A stretch of 64,000 bases of DNA, taken from NCBI GenBank assembly GCA_025765615.1, contig JAIVFJ010000001.1, forward strand, positions 434,001 to 498,000, in the 5' to 3' direction. Shown in pieces: positions 18,343 to 30,875 of this stretch. Every line of letters begins with the position of its first letter. The first letter of the stretch is position 1. The notes beneath the pieces are model-generated. The model made no database searches, had not been told where the DNA came from, and saw only the letters and a program-made list of their open reading frames with translations. Source of the stretch: Zopfochytrium polystomum (taxonomy: Eukaryota > Chytridiomycota > Chytridiomycetes > Chytridiales > Chytridiaceae). A program made the translations under genes and the position numbers.

Positions 18343-19965
18343 CTAAGGCACACGACAAAGACCAATATGACTAAGATGGTAAGCACCTAAAGCAGCTGGT
18401 AATGATTTTGTAAGATAATCTGCTGGTTGCTCGCCACCATGAATCCATTCCAGTCGAATCACTTGTCGATCAACCAGTTCCCTGATATAGTGATACTTAA
18501 CCAGAATATGTTTTGACCTATTAGTGTAGAGATCGTTTGAGCTCAAATTGATGACGTCTTGGTTGTCAGTATAGATTGGAATAGGAGTTGGGGATGGGAG
18601 CATAAGTGCTGTGTGCTGTTGTGAGATGGCCTCCAGTTCTCGTCCTAGTTCTGAGACTGCAACGTATTCTGCTTGCTGAGGTGACAGCATAACTGTAGGA
18701 CTGCGAGTTGATGCCCAGCTGATAGCGGTATTTCCAAACAAAACGAAGTAGCCAAGTTGTGATTTCCCATCAGCATGAACTCCATGAGCAGCATCCGAGT
18801 AGCCGAAAATTCCAGACCCTGTGTTGGAATAAAGCAAACCATACTCACGTGTACCATTGATATATTGAAGGACTCGAATGAGGATCTGCAAGTGGTGTTT
18901 GCTTGGGTCCTTGCTGAAGGCGCCAAGATATGAGACTGCTGGTGCCAAGTCTGGTCGTGTGTGTGTTGCCAAATAGTTGATGCCACCAAGGATTGCTTGG
19001 TAGAGCTGTTGATTTGCTGTGGGTTCATCATTTTCTCGAGGTTGAAGACTGAGAGGACTGGGGAGAGCAGTTACTGCTGTCTTCTTTCCATTGACTAGGT
19101 CTGCATGGCGTTGGAGTAACTCTTTGGTGTAAGCTCGTTGATGCAAGTAAATGCCAGTTGGTGTTCGATGAACTTCCATATTCAGTACGGTCTTGATATG
19201 ACCTAGTTTGCGGAGCTTATAGAAGGATTTTAGCAAATTGATGGCAGAGGTGATTTCCTCTGTGTGCCCAAAGAAACAAATATCATCGACATAGATAGCA
19301 ATGAAAATAATACGTTCCTTTGTGCGCTTGAAGAGGATGCACGGATCTGCTGCGCTTTGTTGGTAGTCGGCAGATTTGAGACGACCAATGAGTTCCTGGT
19401 ACCAACAACGCCCCACTTGTTTGATACCGTTGACAGCTTTGTGCAAAAGCCAGACCTTGCCATCCGAGCGGTAGCCATCTGGTTGCTCCATGTAGATGGG
19501 GACATCAAGTTTGCTGTTGAGGTAGGCATTGCTAATATCGACCATAGCTGTGTCCCAACCGTTTGAGGCTGTCATAGCAAGGAGCCATCGTAGACTATTG
19601 ATGTGAACAACAGGAGAGTGAGTGTTCCAGAAATCAACGCCACGACGCTGTGTAAAACCCTTCGCCACTAGTCGTGCGCGAAAGCGCTCAATGCTGCCGT
19701 CTGGTCGAAGCTTGACCTTGTAAACCCATTTGTTCTGCACGACATTGACATTCTTGGGTCGATCAATGACTTCGAAAGCTGCAAGCATTCTGAGAGCGTC
19801 AATCTCTGTTTGCTCTGCTGCTATCCACTCTTTGGACCACTTTCCACTCATGGCCTCAGTGCGTGTTTCCGGGTCTGGACATTTGACACTGGTTAAATAT
19901 AGATGTCCAGATCGAGTATGTTTTGGAGATGGGCTGCGCGTAGGGCTGCATGGTGATTTGCGCAC
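18343..19965 (-). CDS. Copia family-B reverse transcriptase / RNase H
   Basis: An intact frame of 540 codons encodes RVT_2 and RNase H. Motifs in order: KWVYKVKLRPDG near residue 80, ARLVAKGFTQRRGVDF near 98, MVDISNAYLNSKLD near 141, catalytic YVDD at 225-228, then ATHTRPDLAPAVSYLGAF and RNase H with HADGKSQLGYFVLFG, SPQQAEYVAVSELG, YTDNQDVINLSSND and RSKHILVKYHYIRELV. All catalytic acids expected for copia RT are present. A proline-rich linker lies upstream of the first Met and the frame is open further 5', so this is the C-terminal part of a polyprotein. It is separated from integrase by R4. Confidence 0.9.
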   Translation of the reverse strand: MRKSPCSPTRSPSPKHTRSGHLYLTSVKCPDPETRTEAMSGKWSKEWIAAEQTEIDALRMLAAFEVIDRPKNVNVVQNKWVYKVKLRPDGSIERFRARLVAKGFTQRRGVDFWNTHSPVVHINSLRWLLAMTASNGWDTAMVDISNAYLNSKLDVPIYMEQPDGYRSDGKVWLLHKAVNGIKQVGRCWYQELIGRLKSADYQQSAADPCILFKRTKERIIFIAIYVDDICFFGHTEEITSAINLLKSFYKLRKLGHIKTVLNMEVHRTPTGIYLHQRAYTKELLQRHADLVNGKKTAVTALPSPLSLQPRENDEPTANQQLYQAILGGINYLATHTRPDLAPAVSYLGAFSKDPSKHHLQILIRVLQYINGTREYGLLYSNTGSGIFGYSDAAHGVHADGKSQLGYFVLFGNTAISWASTRSPTVMLSPQQAEYVAVSELGRELEAISQQHTALMLPSPTPIPIYTDNQDVINLSSNDLYTNRSKHILVKYHYIRELVDRQVIRLEWIHGGEQPADYLTKSLPAALGAYHLSHIGLCRVP

Positions 19966-20143
19966 ATGTGTAGGTGGAGGCTCCGGTGGTGGTGGTTCTG
20001 GTGGTGGCGCTTGAGGCGGTATGTCTCCAGTTGGTGTTTCAGCAATTGTTTTGTCATCGGGGGTATGCTTTGGTGGTGTTAGTAAAATGACAGAGGTGTT
20101 GGTGAGTATTAGGATGCGAAAAAGGAAATAGAAAAATCATTGG

Positions 20144-20590
20144 CAGGTGAGCCTTCTGCACGATGCGGCTCGGGACACCCCGTGCCAGAGAGCCTTCTCT
20201 TCCTCTCTCCACAGCCCGCCTTCCGCATTTTCCCCCATGCGTAACGTCAGGCGCCAAGGGACCTATCTCCCCTGGTGGTGTTCCTTACGGAATGGGCTCC
20301 CCAAACAGGCATCCATCCCTTCTGACTTGGGTCCACGCCACACTAGCTCCCGCAGGGTCGGTATGGCCCAGGGCCTTCGGTTGCGCCACCCACGTCACTC
20401 CCAGCCGAGAGTGCGCCTGCAGTCACAGAGCCAGTCGCCGCCCTCACTCATCGGATTGGTCCCCCGGCTTTAGTGCTCGTAGGTAAGGCCCGCTGGAGAT
20501 GGCGTTAATTGCGGTAACACGGAGTCCAACCCGTCGTGCCGCCACCTCCAACACTTCGTGCTGTACATCGTTATCCGATTCACTTTCGCT
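20144..20590 (-). repeat. R4 segment between integrase and RT (copy 1)
   Basis: A GC-rich block of about 447 bp starts, on the - strand, AGCGAAAGTGAATCGG right after the integrase VVQVRQ codons and ends CAGAAGGCTCACCTG, followed by a T-rich run. A second copy lies at 45,011-45,434 on the + strand. In both cases it has the same orientation as the element and sits upstream of the RT. Shared landmarks: GCAATTAAC, GGGCCTTAC, GAGCACTA, GGAGCCCATTCC, CATCGTGCAGAAGGCTCACCTG. It has no long open frame. It is absent at the matching place in the integrase fragment at 1363-2280, so it is an insertion or lineage-specific module. Confidence 0.75.
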
Positions 20591-20627
20591 GCCGTACCTG
20601 GACCACTTCATGTTCATTTGGTGCTAG

Positions 20628-22280
20628 TTATGTGGAAGGTTGTCGTTCAGCTACCGCTGCTGGTCCTGGTTCTGGGAATTGATCCACGCGAACATTGGCT
20701 TCACGAAGGAGGTTGGTGATGTTTTGTTCAGTTGATGTAAGTTCATCTTTGCTGAGGAGTGGTGTTAGCTGATGAACGAGGTCCTGAGCAATATCCTCTG
20801 CTGCTGAGGTGCTGAGGCGAGGGAAACTGTCTTCTGCAACCACAAGGTCATCCAATCGATGAGTGATTACTCTACCCGTGCTGATGTCAATCAAACGAGC
20901 AATGGAACGACCAATGTTTCCAATGTAAATTGCTGGTCGGGCGCGTTCTGCAAGCTTTTTAAACTGATGTGTTTGTCCACGTTCCTTTGCTGTGATATGA
21001 TACAAACATCCTGAGCCAAAAACTCTGAATTGACTGATGCATGGAGGGAATCCAAGAAGCGTTTCAACTGGAGATAGTAATCCACGGCTGAGGACAGGAA
21101 GTGTATTGATGATATCTACTGCATGTCGAATCGCGTATCCCCACCATGACCACGGTGAACCTGCATGTCTTAGAAGAGATCGTGTGACATCCATGACTGT
21201 TCGAACTGCTCGCTCTGCTTTCCCATTCAGCTCAGGTGTATAAGGTGGACTGACTTCAACGCGGATGCCACGTGATGCACAGAAACGGTTAAAAGCGAGT
21301 GAATTCAGTTCCCCACCATCAAAGCGGACGCCCTTTACACGAACATCCCTAACTGTCTCCAATTGTTGGATGATCTTAATGGCCTCTGGTAGTGCTTCTG
21401 ACTTTCTCCGAAGGTTCGTCGACCAGAGATAATTACTTGCATAGTCAATGGCAATGAGAGCAAAGCCATATTGTCCTCGAAACTTTGGTTTGACTTCCAC
21501 TAGATCAAAGGCTAAATATTCGCCTGGTAGTTTATCTGGAGGATCTGTATGTGGAATAGCAGCACGAGTCTGTTTGGCAATAATGCAGGCCTTACACGGT
21601 TCTTCAAGTAAGTCCAGCTTAATGTCAGGAAAGTCAGCACATGTACAGCGCTCCTTCATTGCTCGTAGTCTTGCATAAGGGATATGGCCGAGGCGTTCAT
21701 GCATGCGCTGAGTGTTTGGAGCTTTGCTGTTGAGAAAGGCTGTGCGTATACTGAGTGTATCAACTGGTTCTGCAGAGCTGAAGAGGTTGTAAAATTTACT
21801 GGCGCAGTGTGCAATAAATTGTTTGCTGTAGTTGAAGTTGGGGTTTGCTGCTGTTGGGAACCATTGGAGACCATCTCTAAGAATCATTTGAAGGACGGCT
21901 GGATCTCCTTCCTCAGGACTGCTACGATAAATAGTACCAGGTTGAAGGTCTCGTGCAAGATGGAAGAAGCCACATAGTTGTAGGTCCCGATCAGCGACCA
22001 AGTTGACAGGACATTCTGGAGCATATTGGGCACCTTCAATTATAAGTGTGATGTTGTTGGCGAGTGGTATGAGAGCTGTGCCGTATCCTTCACAAGTAAG
22101 AATAGGTCCTTCTTTGGCGATACGCATGCTAGATTTCTGCTGAGTATAACTATAGGGAATGAAGAGAGAGAAATCTCGAAGCGTTGTGACATTGCAACCG
22201 TTGTTGATGAGTACAGGAAAAGAAATTGGAAGGGAAGGGACGTTAACTGCAAATGCCCGGATTACTCCCGGGCCATCCAA
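20628..22280 (-). pseudogene. Copia family-B protease-integrase
   Basis: A 550-codon frame carries a retropepsin-like N-terminus and an rve integrase. Where the protease Asp-Ser/Thr-Gly should be, the sequence reads VLINNGCNVTTL (residues 23-34), so the catalytic Asp is Asn. Integrase has the HHCC zinc region (HERLGH...CKAC), then FDLVEV, VRFDGGEL and SPPYTPELNGKAE, giving the D, D and E. The GFPPCISQFRVFGSGCLYH block is the copia C-terminal segment. The frame lies -1 relative to gag and overlaps it. It ends at a TAG near 20,628 where the related fragment at 1680 reads a Glu codon in the same region, a likely nonsense change shortly before R4. Confidence 0.82.
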
Positions 22281-23815
22281 AAATCCTGTTGACTTTCATC
22301 TAGTTCGGTCTCTGATTGGAGTTGCGTTTCCATCCACAATTGCTGTTCTGCAGCATACTGCTCACTTTGCTGGTCATCCCAATCACCGTTCTGTAGCAGA
22401 AGTGCTTGGTTTTCAGGTATCTGCTGTTGTGGAGGGTTTGGTTGCTGGAGTAAGAGCGCATTTGGATTTGCTGGTGGTCGATTCTGTTGCTGTTGCTGCA
22501 ATTGCTGAAGAAATGTGTTGGCACACTGTCGAGCAACATGACCATAGCCTCCACATGCATGACATTGGACTCCAAAAGACTGTTGCTGTGCAGGGTACCA
22601 ACTCCCCCCAGAGCCACGTCCCATTGCGGTACCACCTGTTGCTGTTCCACGTGAACTTAGTCCTCGCCGTGTTCCTCGGCCTCGGCCAAAACCACCATAT
22701 GGGCGCGGTGTGTACTGTTGGGACTGAGGGTTTTGGTACTGCAAGGTTGTTGGGCGGATATTAGGATACGGCTGGTACTGCTGAGGTTTATGATAACTGC
22801 CACGACCACGGAGTTGATTATAGTGTACTTTTGGCTGAATAATTACATTTGCTGTTGGTGTAGTGACTTCTGGAATGGCTGTTGTCAGGTCCCGCTCCTG
22901 TTGTGCTGCAAGTCGATCCCGCCTCTCATCATATGTATTTTGGCGGGCGGTAGATTTAAATAAGGTGATTAGTTTAGTCAATGATGAAACAGAAGTGATA
23001 GGATTCCCTGCAAACATGAACGTATTGGCAACACCCATATCGATTAGCGTGTTGTTCAGGGCAGATACGAAGACTCGCACAACTTTGGAAAATGGTGTGA
23101 TGCGACTGCGGATTTCCACTGATGAACTTTCTGCAAAGCTTTCTACTTTGTGGTAAGCTGTAATGAAGCGCATTGCAAATGACTCGGATGATTCTGCAGG
23201 TTCCATTTTTATACGTTCGAAATCATCAATAATTTCCTTTGCTAATCCTTGATCTGTTGTTCGACATGCAATCGCAATTTCTCCAAGCAGTGTGTAGGCA
23301 AATATCTGCCCTCGTCGGGGGAACTGTGGTAGAAGCTCTGGTTCAACATGTCGTCGAATGAGAAGGATACAGTATGCGTTCTGGTCTTCTGTCCCTGGGA
23401 ACCATTTGACCGGCTCACGCCCGTCTCGTGCAAATGCATAATGCTCGCCATGGTTGGGCCCCCTGCGTACTCTGCATGTTGGGCCGACATTAGGATCATT
23501 GGGGTCCACTTGATCATTGCGTAATACGTTAATTCGGTCTGGGTCAACACAGTGGCGGAGACCATTGCTTTTGTTGGATAGTTCTGAAATTAGGTCGTCC
23601 AGCCAATCTCCAAAATTTGCTGCGCCTTTGAGGATGGGGAATGCACAGGAAGCATACTTGATTTGATCACGCTCGCTCATGCTTGTGAGGAAAATGTGTG
23701 AGAGCTTTGCAGGAGAATAGAAATTTGAAAGGCAGTGATTTCCCTGATTTAGTGATAACCCTTCGTAGGGAATAGTAGCAGACTCAACAAGCGTGACACG
23801 ACACTTGATGGTCAA
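22262..23815 (-). CDS. Copia family-B Gag
   Basis: An intact 517-codon frame encodes the structural Gag protein. The N-terminal two thirds are a helical capsid-like region. After it come a Gly/Arg-rich RNA-binding stretch (GGFGRGRGTRRG near residue 380) and a classical zinc knuckle CHACGGYGHVARQC (CX2CX4HX4C, near 425-440). The tail is Gln-rich (runs of five Gln) and acidic. Gag would assemble the virus-like particle and package element RNA. The stop falls inside the start of the protease-integrase frame, an overlap of about 19 bp with a -1 offset, so Pol would need a frameshift. ATG at 23,815 follows a leader of about 755 bp. Confidence 0.88.
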   Translation of the reverse strand: MTIKCRVTLVESATIPYEGLSLNQGNHCLSNFYSPAKLSHIFLTSMSERDQIKYASCAFPILKGAANFGDWLDDLISELSNKSNGLRHCVDPDRINVLRNDQVDPNDPNVGPTCRVRRGPNHGEHYAFARDGREPVKWFPGTEDQNAYCILLIRRHVEPELLPQFPRRGQIFAYTLLGEIAIACRTTDQGLAKEIIDDFERIKMEPAESSESFAMRFITAYHKVESFAESSSVEIRSRITPFSKVVRVFVSALNNTLIDMGVANTFMFAGNPITSVSSLTKLITLFKSTARQNTYDERRDRLAAQQERDLTTAIPEVTTPTANVIIQPKVHYNQLRGRGSYHKPQQYQPYPNIRPTTLQYQNPQSQQYTPRPYGGFGRGRGTRRGLSSRGTATGGTAMGRGSGGSWYPAQQQSFGVQCHACGGYGHVARQCANTFLQQLQQQQQNRPPANPNALLLQQPNPPQQQIPENQALLLQNGDWDDQQSEQYAAEQQLWMETQLQSETELDESQQDFWMARE

Positions 23816-24570
23816 GGTATGGGTGTGGATAGGTGGATAGGTGATGTGTGTAACGAGTTGGTGTTGAGAAAAACAGACTTGTCACGTTTGTGGAGCGAAA
23901 TTGAGTGACTAGATGGGCCAAAATGCAGATGCAGCTTGTAACTCAATAACCCACGAGGCCAACGACGAAATTGGAGAATCACTGAGTTGCCCCACGTAGA
24001 TCAGTAGTTGCTGAGTGCAGAGAAATTGGTTTTAAGTGATTTGGTCGGGTTTTGGCTGAGTTGTGTTGGTGGGAAGCTCTAATACAGCAATTTCGACGAG
24101 TTGAGTGCTAATTGAACAGTAAAAACGCGGACAGCTGTTATTCTGCAAGGAACCAGTCGAAGATCACGATATTTGGTGGATAGATAGAGTGGAAGTAGCT
24201 CTTTCCTGTGGTGGTAAGCGATTCCTGAAGCAATTGAAAGAAGTTGCAAACGTAAACTCTCGAAATTCGGCGTTATCAGGTGGCTGATGTTGTGGATGAG
24301 TGCTGTTACACGCTCTGCAACGCTGCTGCAGCGAAAAACGATCGTCAAAACGTCTTCCCCAGTGTTAAAAGTGGTGTGGACGTGGTGAAATGGTGGGGGT
24401 ACAAAAACTGAAGGTGTTGGTTCTGCAGGTAGTGATGCTGGTGATGTGTGGTGGTGAGTGGCACTGTTTGTTTACTCGTTTTTCAAGTGTGTTGCTGCGT
24501 TCTGCACGTTCTTCCTCGATTCTGCTTGTTGTTTATACTCCAGATGATTGGGATGGGTCACAATTTTGTA
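23816..24570 (-). other. Leader of family-B element
   Basis: Non-coding sequence between 5' LTR and gag. Directly inside the LTR the - strand reads TACAAAATTGTGACCC. That is not the usual copia primer site (TGGTATCAGAGC) but repeats a sequence found inside the LTR itself (TATACAAAATTGTGACAAAG). No convincing reading frame is present. Confidence 0.5.
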
Positions 24571-24815
24571 TGAAAGAAATGACTGCTGCTGTTTGTGGAT
24601 GGTGGTGAACTACTCTGGTGGACTACTCTCTTATGATGGTGAAGCTGAGATGGGAGACTGTTGCACAATGTATGCTGTTTGGCTTTATACAAAATTGTGA
24701 CAAAGACCAGGTGACAAAAAATGCACCAAATCCTCATCACAGTTGGTGCTCCCATGCACCACAGTGTGAGGTGTTGCTCCTGCACACTGCTTACTGCAAA
24801 AACCCAAAATCTAAC
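24571..24815 (-). repeat. 5' LTR of the family-B element
   Basis: 245-246 bp with TG...CA ends (TGAAAG at 24,571, TAACA at 24,815 on the + strand). It faces gag at 23,815. An internal TATAAAG-type box (- strand GTTGTGCAATG side) may be the promoter. The outer flank is TTTGG. Confidence 0.87.
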
Positions 24816-24951
24816 ATTTGGGATCGCTTTACTAAGTGGTACCATCGAAAACGAGACCTCGCCTTGCAGTGGGTTGAAAGTCAGGTCGAAAGTCAGGTGC
24901 CACCGACTTTGTCGTTGACGGCAATTGTCGCTCACATTCGTTTGCAAGCGT
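24816..24951 (+). repeat. Duplicated flank of the family-B element (copy 2)
   Basis: This segment is identical by eye to 16,256-16,391. Here it continues into different sequence (CAATCGTGG). See copy 1. Confidence 0.8.
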
Positions 24952-26013
24952 TCCAATCGTGGAAAATACGTTCATAATTAAATTGCGCCAGCCATACAGC
25001 TGACACAATTTCTGGAAGCTCCCCCCTGTGAGACTATACTCACTCCTTTGACCCTGGGATCTGGGCCCTAGAGTGAGGGAAAGCAAATAATAGGCTAGCT
25101 AGAACTAACTTTATTGGGCTGTTGTCTAGGGGGTGTTTCAACCCTACTACTTGCCTAGTCAACGAAGTGTCCTCACTGATCTGTCTAACAGGGGTCTCAG
25201 ACACAAAGAATGAACATTCAGAGGGACAATCCTCTGAAGGATCAGTGTGGGAGCACCAATTACTTGCATGGCTGTGGGCTGGTGCAAGGGGAAACAGAAG
25301 GGCACTCCTGAGGGCGCAACACAGCTGCAGAATAAAGAGAGAGAAGAGGGAAACAGGTTTCTATCACAGGAACCTAATCTCAAATGCAACAGGAGCGATT
25401 AATAGCGATGGGACAGACAAACCTAGCGCCCCTTGCCGCGGACGGTGCTGTGGGAGCCGTTGTCGTCGCCAGCAACGAGGGGGAAAGAGAGAAGGGAGTC
25501 GACTATGTAGGGGTCGGAAGTTTGCCAGCAGGGAACTCACACACAGAAACACTTGCGATCATACACGCACCCTGCCAGGGCGGTGGTTTTTGTCGTTCGT
25601 TTTTTGTTTGTTTTTGTCGTAAATATTTTTTCTTTCCCCACCTTGACGGGGACAAACAAATGCAGGACCGTCAGCCTCACAAGTGCGCAACTTCATCCAT
25701 CCCCACAGGAGCACACCTCATAGGCCATCCACCCAAACGAATTCTTTCATACAAAACTGTTACCCATCCCAATCTCTAGTCACCCACCATGTCACCTTTC
25801 GTGCATAAACAAAAAGACGGACTCAATGCCGTCGCAGGGCACACGAAAGCCGGGCAATCGGCTCTTCGTGTGCACCCCCCTGGCTTCGGCCTCCTCGCAC
25901 GTCACCACTTTTGGCCTGTGCCGCGTGCACCAGTCATTGTCGTTAGAGCTCAGACTAAAACTGAAGCTAACAACTTGTCCAAAACATAGAGGAACTTCGA
26001 CAATTTATTAGAG
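24952..26013. other. Boundary region without a recognised gene
   Basis: The first part (to about 25,400) is moderately AT-rich and may be an old repeat. GC content rises after that, marking entry into the host gene region. Open frames at 25,122-25,622 and 25,384-25,779 have no recognisable domain. An upstream exon of the membrane-protein gene at 26,014 could lie here, but I cannot place one. Confidence 0.35.
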
Positions 26014-27190
26014 ATGATTTCACGGCTTTTGGCCGCACGGCGTTCCAAGTACCACTTTTCGCTTTACGTCCTGATCATCACACTCTGCTTGCAAATAGTA
26101 GGGCCCCTCTTCGCGCACAGCGTTTCCACCTGTTTTCCTCCATGTCGTCTTTTGATTTCGTTCGTTCGTCGAGGTTCCTTCCACGAGCTAAGCGACAAAC
26201 AAAACACAGACGGCCTGTATCACCCTGACTATTTACCATTACGTCGCATCGGGACTCCTCGAGACAAACGCCTACCTCGCAGCCTCAGACGGCGCCTGGC
26301 TCTTCTGCGCCCAGATCTCCACCTCGCTCGTTCTCATTCTGCACCTCGCAAAGCGCCGACAGCGCGGGACGGCGGCACTCATACGCCACTACCAGCATCC
26401 GTACCATGCCGTCTGCAGTGGCGGGGGCGTTCCAGCGGCGACAGCGGGAGAGGAGGTAGACCCCGGAAGAGCGTCGTTGCGATGTGGATACGGAGACGTG
26501 GCGAATGGCGGGGGTGCAGGGCCCTCAAGGCGTCGTGGAATGACGGGCGACAGTGGGGGAAGCAGCAGCGCGGAGGATTCGGCGGCCACTGGTGGCGCCG
26601 GTGGAGTTGGTGCTGTCGGCGGCAGCGGCGGCGGCAGCGCCGAGGAGGGAGGGGCTGGAGACTGCAATGGCGGCGCTGGACAAGGCCAGGGGGACGGCGG
26701 AGACGCAGCCGCAGCTGAAATGAGGTGGCGGAGAGAAGTCGCCCGTCTCGTCGGGTACGGAGTGCCAGAAGAGCGGACCAACTCCATGTTCGCCGTAAGT
26801 GCCCACCTCTACAGGTCGCTCGCAACTCGCAACCCGTCTGAACGACCGCAAAAAAAGTTTATCGCAGTGACGATAATCATAGGTGCATTTTCCTCCCTGC
26901 TCCTATCCTGGAATGCAAGCGCCTTCTACGTCAGCTGCGTTAGAAAAACCATGACACAGTCGTCCCCCGAGTCTGCTTACTTCGAGTTTAACGACCTGAG
27001 GCAGTACGGCAGCAACGACTGCGAGGCAATGGAGCAGGCACTGTACCGAATGGCAGCATTTATTGCGGTGGAGGTAACAATATCTTGATTGAAGCAGGAC
27101 TTGTCTCACTTTAGCACTTTTCAGTGTGCAACTATTCATGTGTCAATATCGTTTAGTTTCGAGCTGTGGAAGAAGCTCAAGGGGCTTTAG
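26014..27190 (+). CDS. Spliced multi-pass membrane protein, unknown function
   Basis: Several pieces fit one gene. A start at 26,014 opens with a hydrophobic segment (FSLYVLIITLCLQIVGPLF). An acceptor CAG at 26,207-26,209 then opens a second exon in another frame, with YLAASDGAWLFCAQISTSLV, a Gly/Ser-rich loop (about 26,480-26,720), and a further hydrophobic segment KKFIAVTIIIGAFSSLLLSW. A clean intron GTAACA...TTTCAG (27,074-27,124) joins a last exon ending at TAG 27,190. The donor of the first intron is uncertain: 26,097 or 26,122 both keep frame. At least three hydrophobic spans and basic loops suggest a membrane protein. I recognise no family, and more exons may exist upstream. Confidence 0.5.
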
Positions 27191-27698
27191 CTGCGTGAGA
27201 AGCTCTCGGCAATTGTGCTTTGCCTCTCCTGCATTAATAACATGACGAGAAAAACCACAAAAAAGAAAAAAATAAAGGTGAATTAAAATATAAAAAGAGA
27301 GGGGCTACGTCTGAGGCTGTGGCTTCAAATCGAAGAATAAGCGAGAGAGATAAGCGGGGCCAAGCCTGCTAGTCAAAATAAAATTTCGGATTAGTGCCAA
27401 TTGTGAACGGCCAGAGATTAATACAAAAGAGGAAGCTCCCCTTCAATGATCTGTACAGCGATTGGCGGGCTTTCAGGCAAAGTGCATGGGAAGGGCGGGA
27501 AGGAGGAGGGACGGACAAGAGCCAAGTACTCGCATGACTCCCGCTTACAGTGCTCGAAGAGTTGATAATAAACATCTTCAAAAATATAGTAAAGCGATAA
27601 AAAGGACAGTCCGCCGGTTGCAGAAACGTGATATCAACGGTGTTGCCACGGCATTGCGGCCTCTTCCATCGCCAAAAAAGGGGGTACGTTCGCATTGC
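27191..27698. other. Intergenic region between convergent genes
   Basis: The 3' ends of the membrane-protein gene (+) and the kinase gene (-) face each other here. A-rich runs near 27,260-27,300 could serve as polyadenylation signals (AATAAA near 27,270). No coding frame is supported. Confidence 0.45.
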
Positions 27699-30144
<2,446 letters not shown>

Positions 30145-30875
30145 CCTAGAAGACTTGCGCGAGCGCGGCCGTTGTTCCGTTAGTCTCGCACGTCAATCGC
30201 CGTCGCGCGCCACTGCCGTGTCGCAGCAGAACACGCTGCGACGACCGTCTCCTCCTTCTTCTTCTTCTTATACTTCTTCTTATTCGGCACCACACACTTG
30301 CTGGATTGCGCGGGGATGAGCAAGCTCTTCTGGCAGAATGAAGCGCGGGTGGGGGGCAGCTCGACTTCGCGTTCCTTTCTTTGTTTGGGAGGCGATCTTG
30401 ACTCCGGTTGCTCCTTGCCTTTGCTGTTTTGTTTTGTTGTTTTTGTTTGTGTTTTTGTGCGTAGGGTTTCAGGGCACAGCGACCTGCTGGCCGAGACAGA
30501 AAAAAAAAAAAGGAAAAAAAGAGACACAGAGGGTCCAAAAACAGAAAGCTGTCAGTGAATTTCCAGTTCGAATTGCAACGTCATTACCTTATTCCCCCAC
30601 TCTAACATTCCTACGTTCTCCGGAGAAAGGAGGCGGGACCCGCTACCAACCTTCTACTTCGGATGCTTCGATGCCGCTCTGTGGGGTGTCGTGGTTTCTG
30701 TCGTTTGAGATCTTCCTGATGCCGCGAGAGCCTGATTTGGACGGGTGAATGGCCTAAAGTCCTGGCTGATGAAGGGAACCCTTCCGGCACAAAAAGAACA
30801 GCCTTAAACACCACCCCATCGCAAAATAACTTCTTAACAAAGATTCACAATTATTTTAGTACTTTTCACTTCAAT
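30145..30875. other. Intergenic region upstream of the kinase gene
   Basis: This holds the promoter side of the kinase gene and the 3' side of the GPCR gene. A TTC-rich tract (30,250-30,290) and an A-rich run (30,500-30,520) are visible. No supported coding frame and no clear TATA box. Confidence 0.45.

Larger units (their letters stand above)
17813..24815 (-). mobile_element. Ty1/copia retrotransposon, family B (near complete)
   Basis: A - strand element of about 7.0 kb runs, in its own direction: 5' LTR (24,571-24,815), a leader of about 755 bp, gag (22,262-23,815), protease plus integrase (20,628-22,280), a 447-bp segment called R4, RT/RNase H (18,343-19,965), a polypurine tract and the 3' LTR (17,813-18,058). 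IN before RT places it in Copia. The two LTRs differ at only a few positions, so insertion was fairly recent. The outer 5-bp flanks do not match (CTAAG on the left, TTTGG on the right), so one end has been rearranged. The protease active-site Asp is replaced and a stop follows integrase. Confidence 0.87.

Noticed and set aside
26379..26851. Long - strand frames over the Gly/Ser-rich region of the membrane-protein gene
   Set aside because: They are Arg/Pro/Ala-rich shadow frames of a GC-rich + strand exon, without any motif; the + strand frame holds the hydrophobic segments and joins by a clean intron.
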